Notes under the pieces: generated by a model
The model's database searches: none
What the model was told of the DNA's origin: nothing
The model's input: only the letters and a program-made list of their open reading frames with translations
Translations under genes and position numbers: made by a program
From: JBFKMV01 sp041629655
Lineage (GTDB): Bacteria > Acidobacteriota > Polarisedimenticolia > Polarisedimenticolales > Polarisedimenticolaceae
Reading direction: 5' to 3'
Length of the DNA stretch: 19,783 bases
NCBI GenBank assembly: GCA_041629655.1
Contig: JBFKMV010000087.1
Location: 1 to 19,783 of the forward strand
Part shown: positions 9,713 to 18,400 of the stretch, one piece after another
How positions within the stretch are numbered: position 1 is the stretch's first letter
Layout: each line of letters opens with the position of its first letter

Positions 9713-10570
9713 ATGAAGAAGTTGCTCTATCTGAGCTTCTGCCTGGTTTTGGCGCTCGCGTTCGGTTGCGCCATCACGCAGTACAGCGTGATCACCGATA
9801 ACGACCAGAACGACTCGCCGAAGGCGGGTGGTGCTCCGACCAACACCAACGGCAAGGCTCACCTCCGTGAGTCCTCGCAGGTTGCGTTCGGCTACGACGA
9901 TGGCACCGACGAGCTGTTCTCGTTCGTCGACCAGAAGGCCAACGGCGACCGGACCATCAGCACGTACAACAACCACTCGGGCAACGCCGGTCAGCCGGTG
10001 TTCCACAGTGACCTTTACTGCAACCCGGACTGGGCCGGTTGCGCGGTCTGGACGTCCGCTGACCTCGAAAGCGACCCTCGCCCGGACTTCGACGGCACCG
10101 CGAACACGAACTGCCTCGGGTTCCGCAGCCTGTCGGTCCTGCTGTCGAGCAGCCGCTACTACGGTGAGTGCGGCCGTGCCCGCCTGAGCTTCGAGGACCG
10201 TCTGGCCCTGCTGGGCGAGGGCGCGCTCCGCAACAAGTTCGGTCGCATCGGCCTGCTGTACAACCTGAACGCTGGTAACTTCAGCATTCAGCTCGACAAC
10301 AACCAGGGCGTCGTGACCAACCTCGCGATGCGTGGTAACGCCGAGTTCTGGATGGCCGGTGACAACAGCAACGTGGCTTTCATGGATCTGTCCAACCCGC
10401 TGCTGGGGACCGTCGGCCGTGCTTATGCCGGCTGGCTGGCCGAGTACGGTTCGGAGCACACCAACGCGACGCTGTGCTACTCGAACATCTGCGCCGACTT
10501 CGACATCGCCGGCAACAGTGGCGCCTCGACGCCCGCCCGCGTGATGGCGAACATGAACCTGCACTACTAA
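9713..10570 (+). CDS. Unrecognised lipoprotein, probably highly expressed
   Basis: A 285-residue protein with a clear lipoprotein signal (MKKLLYLSFC, then LAFGC, C19). The mature part is Asn/Asp/Ser/Gly-rich with six further cysteines (in LYCNPDWAGC, NCLGF, GECGR and LCYSNIC), enough for three disulfides, and no motif I recognise. A low-complexity linker (about 28-50) leads into a likely beta-rich domain. No catalytic signature is visible, so a structural or binding role is a guess. The codon use differs from its neighbours: GGT, GCT, CGT and AAG are common and GC content is visibly lower. With the TTGCCC-17-TAAGAC promoter, a strong AAGGAG and a near-perfect terminator, this suggests selection for high expression, although a different evolutionary origin could give the same bias. 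It forms a single-gene unit. Confidence 0.85.
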   Translation: MKKLLYLSFCLVLALAFGCAITQYSVITDNDQNDSPKAGGAPTNTNGKAHLRESSQVAFGYDDGTDELFSFVDQKANGDRTISTYNNHSGNAGQPVFHSDLYCNPDWAGCAVWTSADLESDPRPDFDGTANTNCLGFRSLSVLLSSSRYYGECGRARLSFEDRLALLGEGALRNKFGRIGLLYNLNAGNFSIQLDNNQGVVTNLAMRGNAEFWMAGDNSNVAFMDLSNPLLGTVGRAYAGWLAEYGSEHTNATLCYSNICADFDIAGNSGASTPARVMANMNLHY

Positions 10571-10580
10571 TCGCAGGTTC

Positions 10581-10594
10581 AGAGCGAAGGCTCT
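10581..10594 (+). other. Small hairpin before the terminator
   Basis: AGAGC (10581-10585) pairs with GCTCT (10590-10594) around a GAAG loop, between the stop codon and the terminator. It may add 3'-end stability. Confidence 0.35.
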
Positions 10595-10596
10595 AG

Positions 10597-10626
10597 AGGG
10601 CGGGGCTTCGGCCCCGCCCTTTTTTT
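10597..10626 (+). terminator. Intrinsic terminator of the 285-residue lipoprotein gene
   Basis: A perfect 10-bp stem AGGGCGGGGC / GCCCCGCCCT closes on a TTCG tetraloop (10607-10610). It is followed by six more T residues (10621-10626), with the last stem T making seven in a row. It lies 26 bp after the stop. Read leftward there is no U-tract beyond the stem, so it is not an obvious terminator for the convergent protease gene. Confidence 0.95.
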
Positions 10627-10648
10627 GCGCGCACGCGTTGCGGGGCGG

Positions 10649-12142
10649 CTAGGGCGACGACGGGCGGGCTGCGGCGCGAGCACGGATCCTGGCCAGGGCC
10701 GACGGCAGGTGCAGCGCTCCGGCGCCCGTGGCGTCGTCGCGCCCCGCCGGCGGCACGTCGATGGCGGTCTCGAGCAGGATGCGCTCGAGCTCCCACGGCT
10801 CGAGCTCGGGGTCGGCCTGGAGCAACAGTGCCGCGGCCCCGCCGACCAGCCCCGCGGTCAGCGAGGTGCCGTCGCCGAGCCCGTAAGTCGCCGGGGAGGG
10901 CGGATGCGCGAACGGCAGCTCGGAGCCCGGCGCGGCGAGGCTCGGGAACTCGACGGAGTTGCAGCGGCTCGGGCCCCGGGAGGAATCGCGGAACGCCTCG
11001 CCGTCGGGAGCCAGCCCGGCGACCGAGAACACCGCGCCGCCTTCCGGAAAGGCGCCGGCGAGCTGGGCCGGCGTGTCTCCCGTGGCGGGCGCCGGACCGG
11101 CGTTTCCGGCCGGGAAGACCACGAAGATCCCGGCGGCCCGCCAGGCGTTGATGAAGTCCAGGTCGAAGGTGGTGCAGTGGCCCTCGTCGTGCGACCAGGC
11201 GTTGATCAGGACGTCCGGCCGGGCGACCCGCAGCACCCAGTCCGCGGCGAGCGTCATGCGCACGCGGGAGTAGGTGTTGCGCCAGTTGCCCAGCGCCACC
11301 GCCCACGAGGCGCCGGGAGCGATTCCCACGCGGCGGCCCTCCGGATTGCCGCCGACGGCCAGCGACAGCACGCTCGTCCCGTGCCCGTGGTTGTCGTGGG
11401 GGGCGTCCGTGCCCTGGACCGGGTCGAACCAGCCCCGGCCGCCCGGGAGGCGGCGGCCCGCAAGCTGCTCGTGCCCCTCGAAAGCGCCGGTGTCGATCGC
11501 GGCGACCACGACCCCGCGGCCATCGAGGCCCTGCTGCCACAACGCCTCCACCCCGAGCGCCTCGAGGGCCCAGCTGTCGAAGCGCTCGCCGAGCCCGGGC
11601 GCGGCGACCCCGGCATCGATCGCGCGGCCCCCGCGGGCCGAGCGCCACTCCGGCAGGACCCGCGCGACTTCCGGGCGCTCGGCCAGCTCGAGGATCCCGG
11701 CGGCCCGGCCCTCCACCACCAGGCGGTTGACGATCGCGACCGGCCGGTAGTAGTCGAGGCGCCCCTCCTGGACGGCGGTCTCGAGCACCGGCAGCAGGGT
11801 CGCCTGCTGCTCGCGGGCCACGCGCTCGATCCAGCCCACGATCGTGTCGCGCCGCTCCGATCGCGGTGCGGTCGAGGTCCGCACCAGGCGGGCCAGGCGG
11901 TCGTAGTCGATCTGCCGGGTCAGGTCGACGAGCACGGTGAACCGGCGCTGTTCCGGGGCGGCGCGCAGCGCGCCCTCGAGGTCGGCGCCCATCCGCGCCG
12001 AGGGCGGCGGGGCGGGCAGCGTCCGCACCGGGGGGGCCGGATCCGGCGCCACCGTGACCGGCGGAGCCCCCGGACCGCAGCCCACGGTCAGGCCGCCCAG
12101 CAGCAAGAGCAGGGCCGGGGCTCGGAGTCGACGGTGCCGCAT
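10649..12142 (-). CDS. Subtilisin-family (S8) serine protease, lipoprotein
   Basis: A 497-residue surface or periplasmic protease. The ATG at 12142 gives a lipoprotein signal (MRHRRLRAP, then LTVGC, C22); an ATG 34 codons upstream would bury that signal and is rejected. A Pro-rich linker (23-50) is followed by a segment of about 120 residues resembling an inhibitory propeptide (VLVDLTRQIDYDRL to RPEVARVLPEW). The peptidase domain then begins. The triad is complete: D217 in AAIDTGAF, H254 in HGHGTSV and S427 in GDGTSLTAG, with an oxyanion Asn in FPAGNAG. The mature protein ends soon after the catalytic domain, with no added binding module. It is transcribed away from the giant TSP3/FG-GAP gene across a 294-bp spacer, so processing of that protein or other surface proteins is a reasonable inference without direct proof. 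Confidence 0.93.
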   Translation of the reverse strand: MRHRRLRAPALLLLLGGLTVGCGPGAPPVTVAPDPAPPVRTLPAPPPSARMGADLEGALRAAPEQRRFTVLVDLTRQIDYDRLARLVRTSTAPRSERRDTIVGWIERVAREQQATLLPVLETAVQEGRLDYYRPVAIVNRLVVEGRAAGILELAERPEVARVLPEWRSARGGRAIDAGVAAPGLGERFDSWALEALGVEALWQQGLDGRGVVVAAIDTGAFEGHEQLAGRRLPGGRGWFDPVQGTDAPHDNHGHGTSVLSLAVGGNPEGRRVGIAPGASWAVALGNWRNTYSRVRMTLAADWVLRVARPDVLINAWSHDEGHCTTFDLDFINAWRAAGIFVVFPAGNAGPAPATGDTPAQLAGAFPEGGAVFSVAGLAPDGEAFRDSSRGPSRCNSVEFPSLAAPGSELPFAHPPSPATYGLGDGTSLTAGLVGGAAALLLQADPELEPWELERILLETAIDVPPAGRDDATGAGALHLPSALARIRARAAARPSSP

Positions 12143-12150
12143 CCCGGCGC

Positions 12151-12156
12151 AATATA
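12151..12156 (-). promoter_or_regulatory. Candidate -10 element of the S8 protease gene
   Basis: TATATT on the minus strand ends 8 nt before the protease ATG. A usual start site would fall within a base or two of the start codon, giving an almost leaderless mRNA. No ribosome binding site and no convincing -35 box are seen. Confidence 0.4.
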
Positions 12157-12270
12157 GCGTTTCGGGAGGCCGGTTTCCTGGACCTCGGGCCGCGGGAGTC
12201 GCGGGCCGTCGCCCGGCGCAACGCGGGTGCTGCTGCCCGGCCATGTCGTTAAAGCATAGGGGTTTTTGCC

Positions 12271-12300
12271 TTGCGAGGCGTCGAAAATCCCGTATATAGA
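12271..12300 (+). promoter_or_regulatory. Candidate promoter of the giant surface protein
   Basis: TTGCGA (12271-12276) is followed after 16 bp by TATATA (12293-12298), or after 18 bp by TATAGA (12295-12300). It sits in the most AT-rich patch of the spacer. The predicted start is near 12306, inside the palindrome at 12303-12312. Confidence 0.5.
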
Positions 12301-12302
12301 AG

Positions 12303-12312
12303 CTTCGCGAAG
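12303..12312. promoter_or_regulatory. Perfect 10-bp palindrome at the predicted start site
   Basis: CTTCGCGAAG is its own reverse complement and overlaps the predicted transcription start of the giant gene. It could be an operator half or core, or the base of a 5' hairpin. A palindrome this short can occur by chance. Confidence 0.25.
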
Positions 12313-12436
12313 ATTCTCGGTTTCACGGATCGGGGGGTCCGGTTCCAACCAGCCGGCCGGTACGACGGGAGCGGAGGCCGACACCGCCGGGATGTTCGGC
12401 CGGCCCCGTTTCCGTCGTCCGGAGAGGTGCGATTCG

Positions 12437-15400
12437 ATGCGACCCATCCTCCTGGCCGTGGCTGGCCGGCTCGGTCCGGCCCTTCCCTCGCTGATCCTCG
12501 CCGTGATGCTGGCCGCGGGCGCCGGGCCGGCTCGGGCGCAGCTGGCCTTCAACACGGTCGACCTCGCGATCGACAGCCAGGACTTCACGGCCTACGGGAT
12601 CACCAGCAACGACCGGTCCGGGCAGCTCGTGCTGCTGGCGGACCTCGACGGGGACGGGATCGACGATCTGGTGATCGCCGCCCCGGGGGGCGACGGTCCG
12701 GCGGACGACCGCGGCTCCGACACCGGCGAGGTCTACATCCGCTTCGGCACCACCCGCTATCCGGCGACCCAGGACCTGTTCACCACGGCTCCCGACGTGA
12801 CCATCTACGCGGTCGACAACTCCGACCGCCTGCCGGACTCGCTGGCCTCGGGCGACCTCAACGCCGACGGCATCGCGGACCTGGTGATCGGCACGGCCGT
12901 GGGCGACGGGGCCGACAACGCCAAGGCCAGCTCCGGCGACGTCTACGTGATCTACGGCCGGGCGCTGTGGGACAGCGTGATCGACCTCCGCAACGCCGAC
13001 CCGGCCTCGAGCAACGCCGACGTGACGCTGTTCGGCGAGGCCACCGGCGACCGGTTCGGTCGCGCGGTCGCGACGGGGGACATCAACGGCGACGGCACGG
13101 ACGACCTGCTCGTCGGCGCCCCGGGCTCGAACCGGGGCGCCTCCGATGCGGGCGCCGTGTTCGTGTTCTACGGTGGCGCCCTGCCGAGCACCATCGACCT
13201 CGCTTCCACCGGCGTGGCGGACGTGGTGATGGAGGGTGTGGACGCCGACGACTTCGCGGGCCGCTCGCTGGCGATCGGAAACTTCAACGGCGACGCGTTC
13301 CTCGACGTGGCGATCGGGCTTCCGGGCGGTGACGGGGACGCCGGCGACCCTCGCACCGACTCCGGCGAGGTCACGGTGGTCTTCGGCAGCGACATGCTGG
13401 CGGCGACGATCGATCTGGACCTGGGGGCCTCGATCCACATCAACGGGACCGATTCCTTCGACAACACGGGGCAGGCCCTGGCCTTCGGCGACCTGGACGG
13501 CGACACGTTCGACGACCTGGCGATCTCGGCCGACCAGGCCGACGGACCCTCCAACGCACGGCCCTCGGCGGGCGAGGTGTTCGTGTTGTTCGGGAGCGCC
13601 TCGCCTCCGGCGACGGTCGACATGGCGGTGGACGCGGGCATGCGGGTCTACGGCGCCGAGGCCGGCGACTCGCTGGGCTTCGCGCTCGCGATCGGCGACC
13701 TCGACGGCCAGGATCCCTACGCCGACCTGGTGCTCGGCGCGCCCAGCGCCGACGGCGACACCTTCAACTGCAACCCGGCCGTCCCGGGTCAGTGCCGGCT
13801 CGACGCGGGAGACCTGTCCGTGATCCTGGGCAGCGCCACGGCCTCCTCGCTGACGCTGGATCTCGCCGTCCAGCTCGTGGAGATCTGGTTCTACGGTGCC
13901 GAGCAGGGTGACCTTCTGGGAAGCGCCATCGCCGTCGGCGACGCCAACGGGGACGGGGTCGACGAGATCCTGGCCGGAATGGACAGCGCCGACGGACCGG
14001 CCAACGCGCGCAGCGCGGCCGGAGAGAGCTGGTTGTTCTCGGCGACCGACCAGGACAACGACGGCCGGCGCGGCCTCGGGGACAACTGCCCGGCGACCTA
14101 CAACCCGAACCAGTTCGACGACGACGGCGACGGTGTCGGGAATGCCTGCGACGTCTGCATCAACGACCCCGACCAGGCCCAGCTGGACAGCGACGGGGAT
14201 TGCCCGGATCCGTTCGTGCAGGCGACCGACTGCGGCGACGTCTGCGATCCGGACGACGACAACGACGGCGTGTTGGACGGCGCGGACAACTGCGTGTTCG
14301 TGGCCAACCCGGCGCAAACCAACTCCGACGCCGACGCGTTCGGCGACGCCTGCGACAACTGTCCCGCCGTCGACAACCCCGGCCAGGAGGACAACGACGG
14401 CGACGGTCTGGGCGACCTGTGCGACGACGACGACGACAACGACGGCGAGCTGGACGGAACCGACAACTGTCCCACGGCGCCGAACTCGGGCCAGGAGAAT
14501 ACCGACACCGACAGCCACGGCGACGCCTGCGATAACTGCGTCAACGACGATAACGAGAGCCAGCTCGACGGCGACGGCGACGGGCACGGCGACGTCTGTG
14601 ACAACTGCGCGCTCGACTTCAACATCTCGCAGGCCGATTTCGACGCCGACGGGGTCGGCGACGTCTGCGACAATTGCCGCGACGATTTCAACGACACCCA
14701 GGACGACGCGGATGCGGACGGGGTCGGCGACCTGTGCGACAACTGCGTCGACGATGCCAACGCCGACCAGCTCGACAACGACGGTGACGACGTCGGCAAC
14801 GCCTGCGACATCTGCCCCAACGACCAGGACGCGCTGCAGGACGACACCGACGCCGACGGGATCGGCGATGCTTGCGACAACTGTCCCGCCGACGCGAACC
14901 CGGGCCAGCAGGACCTGGACGGGGACGGGGTCGGCGACGCCTGCGATCCCGACCGCGACGGCGACGGCATCACCGACGTGCCGCAGCTCGACAGCGACAA
15001 CGACGGGATCGGCGACATCTGCGACAACTGCCCGTTCAAGAACAACGCCGGCCAGACCGACGGCGACGGCGACGGGGTGGGAAACCTGTGCGACAACTGC
15101 AGCACGACCTTCAACCCGGACCAGCTCAACACCGACGGCGACAACCAGGGCGACGCCTGCGACTCCGATGACGATGCCGACGGGGTGGCGGACGGTTCCG
15201 ACAACTGTCCGACCGTAGCCAACGCCACGCAGGACGACACCGACGCCGACGGGGTCGGCGATGCCTGCGACAACTGCGTCGACGTGCCGAATCCCGATCA
15301 GACCGACTCCGACGGCGGCGGGACCGGTGACGACTGCGATCCCGACGACGACAACGACGGCGTGCTCGACGGTGCGGACAACTGTCCGACCTCGGCGAAC

Positions 15401-18400
15401 CAATCGCAGGCCGACGTGGACGGAGACGGGCTGGGTGACGCCTGCGACAACTGCCCGGCCGATTTCAACGATCTCCAGGAGGACGGCGACACCGACGGGG
15501 TCGGCGACCTGTGCGACAATTGCTTGGTGGATCCCAACGCGGATCAGCGGGACAGCGACGGGGACGGCGTCGGAGACGTCTGCGACACCGACGACGACGA
15601 CGACGGGCTGCTCGACGGCAGCGACAACTGTCCGACGGTCTCCAACACCGGACAGGCCAATTTCGACGGCGACAGTCACGGCAACGCTTGCGACAACTGC
15701 GACAACGACAACAACGAGGACCAGCTCGACTCCGACGGCGACGGTCTGGGCGACGTCTGCGACGACGACGACGACAACGACGGGATCCTGGACGTCGACG
15801 ACAACTGTCCGGTCAACAGCAACCAGGGCGACAACTGTCTGGGGCTGTACAACCCGACGCAGGCCGACCCCGATGACGACGGGCTGGGCAACGCCTGCGA
15901 CAACTGTCCGGCGACGGCCAACGTGAGCCAGACGGATACCGACGCCGACGGGGTCGGCGACGACTGCGACAACTGCCTCAACGACCCCAACCCCGAGCAA
16001 CGGGACACGGACAACGACGGACTGGGGAACGTCTGCGACGACGACGACGACAACGACGGGATCCTGGACGTGTCGGACAACTGCCCGTTCGCGGTCAACC
16101 CGGACCAGCTGGATGCCGACGGCAACGGCGTGGGCGACGTGTGCGACTACGCGCTGATCGATCAGGCCATCGCGCCCGTGGACGTCGTGTACTACGGCGC
16201 GGACCCCAGCGACCAGGCGGGCGCGGGGGTGCTGGCGGCGGATCTGAACGGGGACGGCATCGACGACTTCGTCTTCGGCTCGGAGCTGTCGAGCGGGGCG
16301 CTGAACAGCCGGGCCACCGCGGGCGAGATCAATATCGTGTTCGGGCGTCAGACCTGGGCCACGCCGGTCGATCTTGCGCTGACGCCGGCCGACGTCGTGA
16401 TCTACGGCCGGGGCACGCGGGACATCCTCGGATCGCGCCTCGCCGCGGGCGACTTCGACGGCGACGGGTTGCTGGACCTGGCGGCCGCGGCGCGCCTGGC
16501 CAACGGGCCTTCCGGGGCGCGGATCAACGGCGGCGAGGTGTACCTGCTGCGGGGCCGGCCGAGCTGGCCGGCCACGATCGACCTGAACGGGGGCGATGCC
16601 AGCCGCAGCGCGGCGGACGTGACCGTGTTCGGCCGCTCGGAAAACGATCAGCTCGGCCGCTCGGTCGCGCTCGCCGACATCAACGACGACGGCATCGACG
16701 ATCTGATCATGGGCGCCTCGGGCGCCGACGGGGCCGGGGACAACTGCCCCCGCTGCGGTGACGTCTACGTGATCTTCGGCGAGAGCGCGCCGCCGGCGGT
16801 CTACGACCTCGCCGACGCGGGCGTCGCCGACGTCGAGATCTACGGCGCCGCGCAGGACGATTTCTTCGGCTGGGACCTCGCGCTGCTGGACTACGACGGC
16901 GACGGCGTGACCGACCTGGCCGTGTCCGCGCCCAGTCACGATACGCTTTCCGAGACCGATAGCGGTCGGGTCTACGTGATCCAGGGCGGCGCCTCGATCG
17001 CCAGCGTGCTCGACATGGCCGCGAACGAGTTCCTGCTGGCCTACGAGGGCATCGACAGCGGCGACCAGGCCGGCTCGCGCCTGGCGTCCGGCGAGTTCGG
17101 CGACGGCGGGGCGGGCTGCGCGGCCTGCCGGGATCTCGTGATCTCGGCGCCGACCGCCGACGGGCCGAACCTGGCGGACTTCCGTGAATCGGCCGGCGAG
17201 GTCTACATCGCCCGCGGCCGCAACGACATGGCAGCCGGCAGCGTGATCTCGCTGGAGGACGTGCCGGATCCGCCGTTCAATCTGATCGCCCGGGTCGTCG
17301 GTGCCGACGGATTCCACTACGTGGGCGACCAGCTGGCGGTCGGGGACCTCGACGGCGACGGACTCGACGACTTGCTGATCGGAGGGCCGCTGGCCGAGGT
17401 GCCGGACCCGGTCCGCACCGGTGCGGGCCGGTTGCTGGTCTACTACGGGATGCCCAGCTGGCCGCGGGAGCTGGACGCGCGGTTCGCCGATCCGGACCTG
17501 TTGATGTACGGCGCCGCGATCGGCGACAACCTCGCCGGGGCGCTGGCCACGGGTGACGTCAACGCCGACGGCTTCGACGACGCGTTGATCGGCGCCAAGC
17601 CGGCCAGCGGTCCTGGCGGACGAGAGTTTGCCGGACTAGTCTACCTGTTCTCGCCGATCGATTCCGACGGCGATTTCTTCCGCAACCTCGCCGACACGTG
17701 TCCGGAGGTGGCCAACCCGGCGCAAACCGACACCGACGGGGACTCGCGGGGGGACGTCTGCGACAACTGCCCCAACGACCCCAACCTGGATCAGCTCGAC
17801 TCCGACGGCGACGGCCTGGGCGACCTCTGCGATCCCGATGACGACGACGACGGCGTCCCGGACGTCGACGACAACTGCCCGCTGATCATCAACGGTGGAC
17901 AGCTCAACGCGGACACGGACAGTTTCGGAGACGCCTGCGACAACTGCATCAACGTGGACAACGAAGCGCAGACCGACACCGACGCCGACGGCCAGGGCGA
18001 TGCCTGCGACGACGACGACGACAACGACACGGTGCTCGACGGTAGCGACAACTGCCCGCTGATCGCCAACGACACGCAGGACGACGCGGACACCGACGAC
18101 ATCGGCGACGTCTGCGACAACTGCGTCAACGACGCCAACACCGGGCAGCTCGACGGCGACGGCGACGGCGTCGGCGACGTCTGCGACAACTGCGACGTCG
18201 ATCCGAACTTCGCCCAGGACGACACCGATGCCGACGGGCTGGGCGACGCCTGCGACAACTGTCCGGCCAACGCCAACGCCGGGCAGGAAGACAACGACGG
18301 CGACGGTCTTGGCGATCCCTGCGACCCGGACGACGACAACGACGGGATCCTGGACGACGGCAACTTCTCCGGCTCGCCCACCGACTCGCCGTGCGTGACG

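Larger units (their letters stand above)
12143..12436. other. Divergent intergenic region, protease / giant surface protein
   Basis: A 294-bp spacer with no convincing gene. It holds a leftward -10 next to the protease start, a rightward promoter at 12271-12300 with a palindrome just after it, and an untranslated leader of about 130 nt for the giant gene. GGAGAGG at 12421-12427 is that gene's ribosome binding site. The AT-rich patch at 12248-12312 stands out against the surrounding GC. Confidence 0.7.

Noticed and set aside
9707..10564. A 285-codon minus-strand frame facing the lipoprotein
   Set aside because: It is almost exactly complementary to the lipoprotein gene, with no signal peptide, domain or ribosome binding site. 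The plus strand has promoter, RBS, lipobox and terminator.
12143..12244. A start for the S8 protease 34 codons upstream
   Set aside because: It would hide a clear lipoprotein signal inside the protein and swallow the TATATT box next to the ATG at 12142.
12323..17317. A 1664-codon open frame on the minus strand beneath the giant gene
   Set aside because: It is the mirror of Asp/Gly-rich codons (GAC, GGC) with G/C third positions, which rarely give stops on the other strand. Its translation is Val/Arg/Asp/Ala-biased low complexity with no domain, while the plus strand carries clear FG-GAP and TSP3 motifs.
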